Below, in pieces: positions 46,285-57,159 of a stretch of DNA of 64,000 bases. A program made the position numbers and the translations under genes. Every line of letters starts with the position of its first letter. The stretch's first letter is position 1. The notes under the pieces were generated by a model, which was given only the letters and a program-made list of their open reading frames with translations, did not search any database and was not told the origin of the DNA. Source of the DNA: Climacium dendroides (taxonomy: Eukaryota; Streptophyta; Bryopsida; Hypnales; Climaciaceae); NCBI GenBank assembly GCA_950106755.1, contig OX467088.1:1906001-1970000 (forward strand), written 5' to 3'.

Positions 46285-47422
46285 GCAGTTTAGGGCGGAC
46301 CTCCCTAAACTGCACAACTAGACAGACAAAGTTCTAGATCAATGAAGACCAATCTGATCGAAATAAATGATCATTGTACGGCTAACAACCCTTATCTGCT
46401 TCACAGTAGTGTGAAATTTTTTGAACACAGATGCCGCAGACCTGATTCATTTTCTTAATCTGTCAATATCAATGGTGTGGCGCTTTGAGGCTAATAGCAT
46501 GACCACTTTGTCAGATTTTAGAAACTAAATAAGACATCCCCTCATATTTTATTTCTTAAGTACAAAAATTGTGTCATTTCAATTTAGGGCGAACCTACCT
46601 AAACTGCATGAACATAGTGTGATATATTCCAGACTCGACATGTTGAAACCCTATAAATTGAACAAGGAAGAAGTGTATTTTAGGGCGGACCTCCCTAAAC
46701 TGCATGACCGGTAGAAACTACGTGAAGGTAGTCGAAGTCCTTTCTAAATTGAACAAGAACTGGCTTTGTTCACTGTTGTGCAATAAAAAACTATTGCAAT
46801 GCAATTTAGGGCGGACCGTCCTAAAGTGTATGTCCGGACTCTCCGTGTATTGAAGATATAGCAATACCTACCTAGTTAATGCTTCTAAAACATTCAGGTT
46901 TGTCAGTATGTAGTTTAGGACGGACCGCCCTAAACTGCAATGACAGTATATATAGCGTAAATATAAATTGTCTTCATTTCAGTGGGTAAATGATGCATTG
47001 CAATTTAGGGCAGACCAACCTAAACTGCTCGTCCCACTAGTAAAAATTTTACTATATAGAATATAAATTAAGGCGTTGATGCATTTCATTTTAGGGCGGA
47101 CCGACCTAAAGTGCATATCCAAACTGTTGATTTTGTGATTATTTATTAGAAACCCCAACTTATTCAAGTCTTCAGAAAATATTTAGGTTTGTCAATCTGC
47201 AATTTAGGGCGGACCGCCCTAAACTGCATGAATAGGGTCAAGGAAATTGGATTCAGTGCTACTGTATTTTGTTGTCATATTCATAAAATTATTTCCCATC
47301 GCAGTGCAGTTTAGGTCGAACCGACCTAAACTGCACTTCTTACAAAAACGTTATATACTCGATATGAAATACAAGTCATGACATGGTCTACTTGCGTTTT
47401 AGGACGGACCGTCCTAAATTGC
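46285..47422. repeat. palindrome array 1 (ten copies) 5' of the DUF7869 gene
   Basis: Ten 29-bp palindromes start at 46,285, 46,579, 46,675, 46,801, 46,910, 47,000, 47,086, 47,199, 47,306 and 47,394. Arms are (GCAG)TTTAGGGCG and CGCCCTAAA(CTGC) around a 3-bp centre, usually GAC. Spacing is mostly 85-125 bp and spacers are unrelated AT-rich sequence. Some copies change both arms together (47,306: GGTCG/CGACC; 47,394: GGACG/CGTCC). The nearest lies 112 bp upstream of the DUF7869 start. Confidence 0.9.
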
Positions 47423-48360
47423 ACGTCTTCAAAAACATGTAGCCCACGGAAGTTTCTAAATATAGACCCGGATTTTACGGCTACAAACCAGGGTACCTAT
47501 TTATACCGCAGAAATTGAATTCAGTATGATGACTTAAAACTGAACTTGTACTTGAAAATGTATGAGCACATTGCAAATTCCTCAATACGAAATTAAAATG
47601 TTCAAGAAGAAGAGGAGAACTCTGTCGAACTTGAAATCTGTTGCGTTCTATGACTATGCACAAAGTACTGGAGTGCTACAAATGTCTGGACAAAGAAAAT
47701 GCTTTCATCTGTTGGTTGTACGCAAAGCGCACCTTGAACTGCAGAACGCCTCGTCCAACTGTGTTCAAACCACAACAGAAGAAAATGACAACAATGAATA
47801 ACAGAGAGCTTGAACAGGTTCACGATCACATAAGAAAAGCCAAATGAGAATGAGAACGACACTAACAATCTCAACGCGCATACACAAAGCACTCGGCCAC
47901 CCATGCCAGGGGGAGCAAAGTTTTGGCACCGGAAGGGGGCCGCGCCAAAACAAAATGAATTCAAATTTTAAATTTTTTTTCGGGAGATTCGTTTTCCACT
48001 TTGTAGCACTTTTTCAGGTCACACGATCTTTGGAAGAAGTTCGTGCAGTCTTTCATTAGAAAAATAGTCGTCCACTTGACAGTGCTTACTTCAGATTCAA
48101 GCCTATTTCAGGTGTTTGCGGATTTGCAAAGTCAACTACTGGAAATTTTTTTCGCAAATCACAGTGTTGACAAAGCAAATTTTGCGCGCAATTTTTTGCC
48201 TAACATTAAAGATTTCCAGAAGTAGGTGAGACATTCTCTCCTTCCTTTTCCTTGCCACGCAACAATGCATGTGCAAAGAATGTATTGAACTTTTGTAACT
48301 TTGTTGACTTTGCATTTTAAAAATAAAATCTCTTTGTTTACGAATGTTGGTGTACAAAAT
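47423..48360. other. no gene assigned
   Basis: Short plus-strand frames (47,562-47,850) are not matched by splice signals or known motifs. The rest is AT-rich. Confidence 0.35.
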
Positions 48361-48371
48361 GTAAACAACGC

Positions 48372-48399
48372 TTTAGGGTTTAGGGTTTAGGGTTTAGGG
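48372..48399 (+). repeat. interstitial telomere-like tract (TTTAGGG)4
   Basis: Four perfect head-to-tail units of the plant-type telomere repeat. Confidence 0.85.
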
Positions 48400-49980
48400 T
48401 CCAGTGTTAAAAATGTGGATTAAATGTTCAACATTCGAAAAAAGCGTACATACATAAACATTGAAAAAAATGGAAAAAAAAAGTTTTAACACTTTGGCAT
48501 AAACCAAAGCCTTACAAATGAACTTAAAAAAAATTAATTGATACTTTTTCAAATGGGTTTGAGTAGTTAAAAAAATGTAAAAGTCCATGAATTACTCTTT
48601 TTGTTTAAAATAATAGAACATTATGAAAGACATACAATAAATCAATTAGTATCCTTGGCAAAGCCAAAAATTACTGTAACTAAAGTTATGCATTGGATTC
48701 CAAGCAAATTTTCAATGCTTGCCCATTTAATAAATCATGTACACGTTTCATGGCCACTGGACTGAAGATGTCCAAAATTTAAAATGTCATGAAATTTTTA
48801 ACGTGAATACTCAAAATTTTCATTAAGGAAGTTCAAATTAGTTGTGGGCATTATATTCAAATTAGTGCTGAGCATTATATTGAAAACAAAGTACACATAC
48901 AATAAATAAAATAATTTTTTGTTTTTTTACAATGTACTACGTGAATTTTTACATTCCACATGAGAATGTAGAAAGATAAGCACATAAAATGAAAGATGCA
49001 TTTGGTACTCATGTTAAAAATTATGTAATTGTATATTTTTTTGCATGTTCAATGGAATCATGAACACCCTTTGCAGAGGACTTTCCTATTGCACTAAATA
49101 ATAATTATGGTGTATGAAGATCCTATATGACGGACTTTTCAACTTTTTTAAACATAAACACATGACTAAACAATCATTTTTAACTGAAAATTTGGGTGAT
49201 TGACACATACAATGAACTTTGGAAGTGGCAAAAGGTGAGGTCATCTCTTGAAGTGAAGAACATTAATTATTGAAATGATAAATTAGGGAAACCCATCATG
49301 GTGGAGTCCACCTTGCATTCACATCACACTCTCAATTATAAATTATAAGTTTACATTATGGTAATTCACACTCGCAAGTGCCATTCAATCATGAAGGCAC
49401 TAGCACTATAATTATTTGAAATGTGCCACCAATCATGCAAGATATTTTCTTAGTTATCTATAGAAAGTAGCCAAAATTTGAAAGGCATCTATAGTACATT
49501 AAAATTTTAAGGTTTTATTTACTTCTTCAAAAATGAGTTGGACGTCTGAACGCTCAATCCATGGAATTTGAGAATTCAAAACGTTTACAACTTGCACCAT
49601 ATTTATGTGCTTGCGTGCAAAACCTTTTTTTGTAGCTTTCTAGACTCAAATAATATACACTTGTAATAACGCTTAGAGCTAGTGTTGGCATCGTGGATCG
49701 GTGGACCGATGTAATAAATTCTTCTCAACAATTTTTTAATCAATAAAATGAATTGGAATTTTCCTAATTTTAAATTTGGGTTCAAGATTTGTAACAAGAT
49801 TCTTTGAATTCAACCCAATAAATATAAATTTGTAGATTGTAATATATTTTTTTTTCATACCTTTTAATTATTCGAAATGGAACTACAATTTCATATGGAT
49901 AAAAATTCGAAGTCTCTCAATATCATTTATTGCAATTAATTTGTTTTGGCATGTCTCCAAGTGCCTAGAAGGAACATTAG
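48400..49980. other. AT-rich DNA, no gene seen
   Basis: No frame, RNA gene or strong repeat recognised. Confidence 0.5.
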
Positions 49981-49989
49981 TTTCGTTTT

Positions 49990-50580
49990 ATTATGAAATC
50001 TAAATTGCTCATTTAGTATGCAACTCATACATGTATTTGGGTTTTATTATTTTCATATATGTCATGGCTTTTCAACTTTATTATTTGTAAACTACAGCAC
50101 ATGAGTTATTCAATTAGAAGTTCTTTTGCATGTAAAAATGCATAAAAGGACCTTTAATATTGTTTTATCATGAAATCTAGATGTTCATCTAGTATGCAAC
50201 TTGTACATGTATTTCGTTCATTTATTATTTTCATATATGTCATGGCTTTTGGGCTTCAATATTTGTAAACTACAGCACATGACTTATTCAATTAGAATTC
50301 TTTTGCGTGTTAAAATGAATGAAATGACCATCAATAATGTTTTATCATGAAATCTAAATGTTCAATTAGTATGCAATTTGTACATGTCTTTTGCGTTTGA
50401 TTATTTTCATATACATCATGGTTTTTGGACTTTAGTATTTCTATACTACAGCACATGAGTTATTGAATTACATATTATTTTTGCTTGCAAAAATGTATAA
50501 AAAAAGCACTAGTAGTGCTTTTTATTATAAAATCTTAAAGTTCATCTAATTCATAACTTGTACTAATATATATTTTATTT
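49990..50580. repeat. AT-rich tandem satellite, period about 177 bp
   Basis: Three full copies and a degraded fourth, phased by AGTATGCAA(C/T)T at about 50,015, 50,191, 50,368 and 50,545. Each contains TATTTTCATATA(T/C)(G/A)TCATGG and CTACAGCACATGA. Confidence 0.75.
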
Positions 50581-50621
50581 ACCATTTTATGAATTCATTC
50601 CATAAGGCCATGATTTGAATA

Positions 50622-51060
50622 GAATGGACCATTCAAGGGGAGGGCCCATTCTATTCCCATTTTTTTTTATTCATGCAAAGTTCAACTTCTAAGTGGGCAA
50701 GATTGAAAATGAACGCACGATGTCGCTTGTACCACTATTTACAACTTGCTTGATCAAAATTTGAGCAATCACTTACAAAATTCCATGACCTTTTTAATTT
50801 TGAACCGTTAAGGTACAACGGCCGTATCCTTGGCAATCCTTCCTTTTCACATGTAAATTAACTCCTAAATGGGCTAGCATTGAGAATTAATGTGGAATCC
50901 AATGTGTAGCATGAATTTCAAGTTGCTTTAAATTTATTTGAGCATTCTTTTTTAATTATTGCAAGACATTTGAAGGATTTGGACCATTCAAGGGGAGGGC
51001 CCATTCTATTCCCATTTTTTTTTATTCATGCAAAGTTCAACTTCTAAGTGGGCAAGATTG
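50622..51060. repeat. 84-bp direct repeat, 355 bp apart
   Basis: Nearly identical copies at 50,622-50,705 and 50,977-51,060 contain GGACCATTCAAGGGGAGGGC and TTCAACTTCTAAGTGGGC. Flanking sequence is AT-rich without genes. Confidence 0.75.
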
Positions 51061-51890
51061 TTATGATTTATGAAAAGGAAGGATTGCCCTAAAAAGGATT
51101 ATAAAAAATGCTAGAAAAAGTGGATGAAATTGCTAGACAACTTTGAAATATAAAAATATATTACATAAAATTGCCCAATTGTGGATGAAAACCATACCAT
51201 ACATCCAATACAAGAGGCAACCCATTTATAACCGACATCCCATTCTGGTAGTATAGACCATTGCCTTTTTGACTGTGCACAAAAAATTTGAAGCAATTAC
51301 ATATGGCACAACTTTCTATGCACTTGTCGCACTATATAATTGGCTTAGGAGAGTTTCAATATTGCAATCAAAATTGTTGGAAAGATAATGGGCTATATCA
51401 TCAGAATAGAAGAAAGCCCATTTTCCACTAAAGTTCTCAATAATTTCATGTTGCAAAAAAACATCTAAAAAATTATGCCTACATTGTAATGCCTCTTTCG
51501 AAACTTGTAGAAATGAAAGTTTTGAAAAAATCAGCCGTGCAAATAGTCCAAACGGCTTAAGTGGTCAAAATGGGTTGGCTCCCTTAAATGGATAAATGTT
51601 GCAATTTGGAAAACCAATATCATTTTTTATATTGCCAATATGGCACTTCTTCAAAAATGGAAAAAAAGCCCGTAGCACCGACGTCCAACCCTGCGGCCTC
51701 AGTTGCCGATCCTATGGATTTGATTCCCAATCTTGTAGCCTCGGTAGTCGAACCTAATACCGACCCTAAGTCCGAACCTAATACCGACCTTGGTTGGAGG
51801 CTCAGTGTAGCCCCGGTCGGTCGTCACCCTCCTTTCGCCGAGCGGGGGTTTGGGTCAGCGCATTTGCTAGCTTTGTTAGTTTTGTTGGTT
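51061..51890. other. no gene recognised
   Basis: AT-rich to 51,640, then a more GC-rich stretch with repeated CCTAATACCGACC words (51,750-51,790). Confidence 0.35.
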
Positions 51891-51892
51891 TG

Positions 51893-51932
51893 GTTTAGGG
51901 TTTAGTTTCTTCGTTGAGGTTTAGGGTTTAGG
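51893..51932 (+). repeat. interrupted telomere-like tract
   Basis: GGTTTAGGGTTTAG and AGGTTTAGGGTTTAGG separated by 13 bp. Confidence 0.6.
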
Positions 51933-52019
51933 TCATTGTAGAGAGGTTTGTTGGCCGCCTGGGTTGCAGCGAAGGAGCGCGGCGAGAGAGCTGTGAGGAA
52001 TGCTCGAAATTTGAAATTG

Positions 52020-52790
52020 CTGCTGCTGCTGTCTGAGTTGCATCTGCTGTTGCGGTGCAAGGTGCGAGGTTTAGGATGCAGCTGTTCTTTGAGTTGCACT
52101 TGCTATGCGAGGTGCGAGGTGCTGTCTGAGGTGAGAGGTGCGAGGTGCTTGCTACTTGGTGCTCGTACTACTTGCTTGCTGCTTGGTACTTGGTGCTCGT
52201 ACTGCTTGCTTGGTGCTCGTACTGCTTGCTTGCTTGCTGCTTGGTGCTTGATTGCTTTGTACTTGGTGTGCTTGATTGCTTCGTACTTGGTGTGCTGTTG
52301 CTGTGCTCGGTGCTTGGTGCTTGGTGCTTGCTGCGAGGTGCGACGTGCGGATTGCTTGCTGCTTGTTGCTCGTACTGCTTGCTTGCTGCTTGGTGCTTGA
52401 TTGCTTCGTACTTGGTGCTTGGTGTTGAATCCTTTGTGCAAGGTTAAGGGTTGCACTTGCTGTTGCTGTGCTCGGTGTGAGGTTTAGGGTTGCACCTTCT
52501 ATTTGAGTTGCATCTGCTGTTGCGGTGCGAGGTTTAGGATGCAGCTGTTCTTTGAGTTGTACTTGCTATGCGAGGTGCGAGGTGCTGTTTGAGGTGAGAG
52601 GTGCGAGGTGCTTGCTGCTTGCTGCGAGGTGCTTGCTTGCGAGGTGCGAGGTGCTTGCTGGTCCAAGGTGCTTGGTGCTTGGTGCTTGCTGCGAGGTGCG
52701 ACGTCCGAGGTGCGAGGTGCTTGCTGCGAGGTACCAAGCTTGGTGCAAGCTGGTGCGAGCTGCACTTGAGCTGCACCTGCTATCTGCGAC
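52020..52790. repeat. low-complexity TGCTTGCTGCTTGG / GTGCGAGG tract
   Basis: Irregular short words (TGCTTGG, GTGCGAGG, CTGCTTG) repeated throughout. A longer direct repeat (TTGAGTTGCATCTGCTGTTG onwards) starts near 52,033 and again near 52,503. Long open frames on both strands are products of the repeat. Confidence 0.75.
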
Positions 52791-53392
52791 ATACTTCAGT
52801 TGCAAAGTGGGAGGCACAAAATCAGAATTCCTCGTTTCAACAGGTACTTTGCCAATCTTTTTTCACGCTTTTTTTACCTAAATTCAAGCTGCTAGAAATT
52901 GCCAGACAGTGCTAATTTCACAAGTTGCTGGTTCCTTGCTTGATGAGATTCATATTAGATGCTATGCTGTATTAGAGTTTTGTTTCCGTGTGATTGAATT
53001 TCAAGGATTCTGTGGTGCAATTTTAGGTCATATGCTTGTGGGTTGTGGGTTGTGGGATGCTTGTGGGTTTCATTTTTATTTATAGAATGGTGGAAAACAA
53101 TTGGGAGCACTGGTTTCAATTGCATCTGGATGTTGCAATTCTGTTGAACTTGGGGACGAATCAATTGCGTGTCTCCCAAATTACATGTGACTAAGTAGTT
53201 GCAATTCTACTTTTCTTGTTTTCTCACTCCTTGTTTTGCACTCTTGGATTTGCAACAGTGTGATTTGGATACGTTTGTGGTAGCAGCTTGGAGGATTTTT
53301 TCATTTGTGGAAGGAGACAAGTATCAAAAACCTATCATTGTGTTATTTGGCAGGTCAGGACTTCTGCATTGGATGTTAATAAATGGTTCAGG

Positions 53393-53452
53393 TTTAAGGG
53401 TTTAAGGGATTTAGGGTTTAGGGTTTAGTATTAGAGGTTTAGGGTTTAGGGT
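53393..53452 (+). repeat. degenerate telomere-like tract
   Basis: Several TTTAGGG and TTTAAGGG units with interruptions, just before palindrome array 2. Confidence 0.7.
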
Positions 53453-53606
53453 TCTAATTATCAAGCTTTACAGCTGAAGAACGTGTTAACCCTCGCATAG
53501 AATTTGATGGATATGACCATGATATCTCCGGGTCTTAGGCGGGTATCACCTAGATATCCCCAGATATCAAGCGGCTATTGAGTGCAAAGTCGGAAATAGA
53601 ACGTCT

Positions 53607-54397
53607 GCAATTTAGGGCGGACCGTCCTAAACTGCATTTCTGTAGATTATGAGAATTGATCAATCCTATATATATGCTACACTGATAAATAAAAAATGTC
53701 GTCCATGCGCAATTTAGTGCGGACCATCCTTAACTGAATTTTTGTTCATAATAAGAACTCATAAACTCTATATATAAGGTACGCAAACTCAGTAAGGAAT
53801 CAAAAATGTAGTCCATGCACAATTTAGGGCGGACCGTCCTAAACTGCATTTCTCTAAATCACGTGAATTGATGAACCCTATGCATATGCTACGCTGAAAA
53901 ATAAAAAATATAGTCCATGTGCAAGTTAGGACGGACCGCCCTAAACCGCCTTTTCGTTGAAATTCAGAATTGATCAACCCTATATATGTGCTACATATAA
54001 AAACCGAGAATATAGACCACGCGCAATTTAGGACGGACCGCCCTAAACTGCACTCCAAAGCACTACACTGATGATAGAAGCATAGACATTACCATAAAAT
54101 GATTAAAGAAATCAGACACATTGAAGAAATTCAGTGATGATTGGTAGATAAAATACTTCTAAAACTCAATGGCTCTTATACTAATTAAACAAAAAAGCTT
54201 ACAAACCAAAGAATAATCCCAGCAGTTTAGGGCGGACCACCCTAATCTGCAGACTAATACAGAAACGTAGCCAGCAAACAAAAGACTACAAAATCAAAAA
54301 TAAATAATGGCGTAATCACAATTGACTTACGAAATATCAACAAGAAAAATGTGCGTCTACGTCTAGCAACAGTTTAGCTCGGTCCGTCCTAAACCGC
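53607..54397. repeat. palindrome array 2 (seven copies) 5' of the ParB-like gene
   Basis: Copies start at 53,607, 53,709, 53,819, 53,921, 54,023, 54,222 and 54,369, with the same arms as array 1 and 100-200 bp spacing. Spacers share words (GTCCATGCG, CCCTATATAT), so part of the array grew by tandem duplication. The last palindrome ends 35 bp before the ATG of the ParB-like gene. Confidence 0.9.
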
Positions 54398-54431
54398 AAC
54401 AATAGACTGAATTCTAGTTGTCCATGCGCAG

Positions 54432-55869
54432 ATGGAGGAATACATGGATCAACTCAAGGCGCACTTCAAAAGAGTAGAGGATGTCGAAGAAGAAAGTCCA
54501 AATGTAGACGAGGATATGATAGAAGGGGACTGGTGGGAGTTCGAAAATCCAAAAGAGGTGGACGCGTGGTGTCTGAAGATGGTGCCCCATACAGACAACA
54601 TGCACTTCAACATGAAGTACCGGAATTCGAAGACGTATCTGTCGATTCCATTTGACGAGAAAGTGAAGCGAGTGTCTACGGATAAATTCCCTATTATCAA
54701 AATTCACTGCGTCACCACCAACAACGAATTCCCAGCGGGCAATCAGTACCACTTCACATTACTCTTGAACTCAGAAAAAATTTGGTTCAACATATCGCCA
54801 TTCTTGGAGAGTCTAGAGCCAACGCCATACAGATCGGAGATCAAAGAGTTGGAGCGCAAAATAGACAGTGGCGAGTACCACAACATGGACGGAACTCCAC
54901 TGACGGGAAGCAGACTATGCACGAAGATCACGCTCCTGATGAACTCCTTCGTAGTCATCAAGGAGAAGATAGCAATGCAAAGATCCTTCATGGTTCCACG
55001 GATGTATCCGTTGAGACAGCTACTCAAGATGAAGGTCAGCCATCAACGGGGAAGAAGGCTGGTGGGTCACAAAGTAAAGGCAAGAAAAACAGGAAGCCCC
55101 TACCATCTCCAACAACAGCACCTCAAAGTAGTCCACTGGCATCCGGGTCAGCAAGGAAGGCAGTGGAGAGGACATTGGAGCAGTCAGGCGTGGAGTCGGT
55201 AAGCTATCTTGAAGAAATGAATGTCGTTCCGGAAGCCCTAAAGACAGAGCGGAAGCCAAACTACAAAGATATAAGCGCTCTGTACAAGAACTTCTGGGAG
55301 AAGTACTCCACCGCGTTTATCTACGGAGTTGGTGAGAAGAAAGAGCTGCCGATTGGAAAATTGAAGGAGGCACCTGCCGAATTCAACATATGCGTGAAGG
55401 AGGACAAAATTGTTAAAGAGATGCTCCATTATCTTGTCAACATGCCGGACAAGAGCGTGAAGCAGACTCTTTGCGTCACACCGGTCTTGCCAAAAGGCAA
55501 AAGAGATCCACCTCGATGGGAGGAGGTGATGGACGGAGACTTCTACATCATCAATGGCCAGCACAGCGTAGCTGCAAGCCACCTGATGATGCAAGAGGAA
55601 AGCATGGTGAACGAAGAAGTGAAGAAACACTTCAGAACGTGGAAATGCTATGTGGTTTGGTCACTTGATAAGGAGATGTTGAGGACAATCTCCGCATACT
55701 ATAATCGGACCAACCACTTTCAGCCTACTACGCCATCTTGGGCAACAAATATCTTGGGAGCAAGGACTGTGTGGGTTTCCATGGGAAGACCGGCACCTCC
55801 GAAAGGAGACAAAACTGGTGGGCCCTCAGAACGAGGCAAAGCCCATACTGCGCTAACGCAAAAGTACAA
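54432..55869 (+). CDS. ParB-like (INGQHS motif) protein, frame change inside, continues past an intron
   Basis: ATG 54,432 opens an acidic N-terminus (FKRVEDVEEESPNVDEDM), then an aromatic-rich domain (GDWWEFENP; YHFTLLLNSEKIWFN). Near 54,960-55,000 the coding frame moves by -1. It continues with a Lys/Ser/Pro-rich linker and a domain with FNICVKEDKIVKEMLHYL, DGDFYIINGQHSVAASHLM, WKCYVVWSLDK and ISAYYNRTNHF. The strand-INGQHS-helix pattern resembles the nucleotide-binding motif of the ParB/Srx fold (GEHRR/DGQHR class). Nuclease, CTPase or DNA-binding activity is inference. The frame ends at a strong donor (AAG|GTAAGC at 55,869/55,870); distal exons are not identified. The frame change is either an indel, an unrecognised intron or a frameshift site. 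Confidence 0.55.
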
Positions 55870-55873
55870 GGTA

Positions 55874-55902
55874 AGCATTTTAGGGCGGACCGCCCTAAAA
55901 AC
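55874..55902. repeat. single palindrome in the ParB-like gene's intron
   Basis: Perfect TTTTAGGGCG/CGCCCTAAAA arms start a few bases after the splice donor. Confidence 0.8.
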
Positions 55903-56320
55903 GTAATATTCATTAAAATGAGAGTATTCCACCGAAATGAGAGTTACAGAAGTCTAATTTCATTTAAAAACGGAGAAGAGAATTCCTCAAACAATATTCA
56001 AATCATACAAGAATTAAAATAAGATGAACACAAGTAGGAATCAAATATCAGAACCACAAGGTAAATTTTCATATTGACCTTTCACTTGTACACCATGAAT
56101 TGTTCCATACATCTCCAACTATGCTTGAGTAGGGCCAGTGACACTATATTACAGGCAATGAACTATAAAGGCTAGTAATGTAGTTCATTACATTGCATTG
56201 TGTACACTGTAAAAGCTACGAGTGTAATTCACTCGAGCACTGAGTTGTTTTGTAATATGCACATTGAGCTTTCATGAAGCATGAATGTATGACTCTACAC
56301 TATGAACAAGTACTATACGT
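55903..56320. other. intronic or intergenic, no exon identified
   Basis: AT-rich. No clear continuation of the ParB-like gene was found. Confidence 0.35.
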
Positions 56321-56325
56321 GTCAT

Positions 56326-56761
56326 TTACTCTTGAGCTCCACGATTGCCTTTGTCATCTTCAGCCTGTGGTTGTACTTGCTTGTAATCCATGAGCTTGGA
56401 AAGCCCACATACTTCCTTGAACATCTGAGGAAGGACCCACGTCCTCACCATATAGTTTCCGCTGTGTTGCTCTATCGCAAGGTGAGGACGACATCGGTGT
56501 AGCAAAAACATCGCTAGACTTCATGGGCGATGGAGAACATGATTTTAGACGATATGGAGCTAAACCCGGGGGACTATCCACCACCCCATCATCAACGGGA
56601 TTTAGGGAAAAGTCCATTGTCGAATTTGCAGTGGCAGCCGAACACATGAAGTTTCCTGTATTCAGAATTAGATTCTGCCCGTAGTTGGAGAAAGAGTCAG
56701 CTGATGCAGTGCACGGAAGACTGGTGTGCCGAACTAGAGAGGACGACGTTCCCAAATTCTA
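56326..56761 (-). CDS. putative terminal exon of a minus-strand gene
   Basis: A strong acceptor (TCTTTCTTTTCTTAG) ends at 56,762 on the minus strand. It is followed by an open Ser/Pro-rich frame (CSPSPMKSSDVFATPMSS), which closes at 56,360; an alternative frame continues to 56,326 (QMFKEVCGLSKLMDYK). It lies 3' of the phosphatase-like gene and may be its alternative or last exon; the joining donor was not identified. Confidence 0.3.
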
Positions 56762-56840
56762 AGAAAAGAAAGAGATTAGAACAATTCAAACAAAAACTGT
56801 AACTATAATTACATTTACAAGCAAACTCCAATAACAAATA

Positions 56841-56890
56841 TGCAGTTTAGGAAGTCCTGGCCATCGAATGAGGTCAACCCGACCTAAACT
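56841..56890. repeat. split palindrome
   Basis: A left arm GCAGTTTAGG and right arm GACCTAAACT are separated by about 30 bp, as if a palindrome had been interrupted. Degenerate single arms follow near 56,985 and 57,050. Confidence 0.4.
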
Positions 56891-57159
56891 AGAGGAAGAA
56901 GAAAATACAGAAAGGTATTCATAAAAAAATTATATTATAGAAATTACGTATATCTCTAACCATACATGTGAATGCACGAGCCATTAAGGTCGAGGCGACC
57001 TACAGTTCACTAGGAACTCTGAGAATAATCCACATGCCATTCAACACGACTCGACCTGAACTAAAGCAATAAATAAACTACCCTCTCGTAACGCCGATTA
57101 GACAATGATATAGTCACTGCATCGACGTGGTTGAAGAACATGCAATGAAATGCAATGCG

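Noticed and set aside
46285..47422. CRISPR-like array (29-bp repeats with roughly 60-100-bp spacers)
   Set aside because: The repeats are diverged palindromes in eukaryotic DNA, spacers are long and irregular, and no cas gene is present.
47602..47964. 120-codon minus-strand Phe/Ser-rich frame
   Set aside because: No motif or splice signals; overlaps other frames with similar weak support.
51948..52915. Long open frames on both strands (Cys/Leu-rich and Gln/Ser-rich)
   Set aside because: They arise from the low-complexity repeat, exist in several frames at once and lack splice or start context.
54950..55020. Short intron (GTAGTC...GACAG) explaining the frame change in the ParB-like gene
   Set aside because: The donor is weak and the resulting phase does not match the downstream frame.
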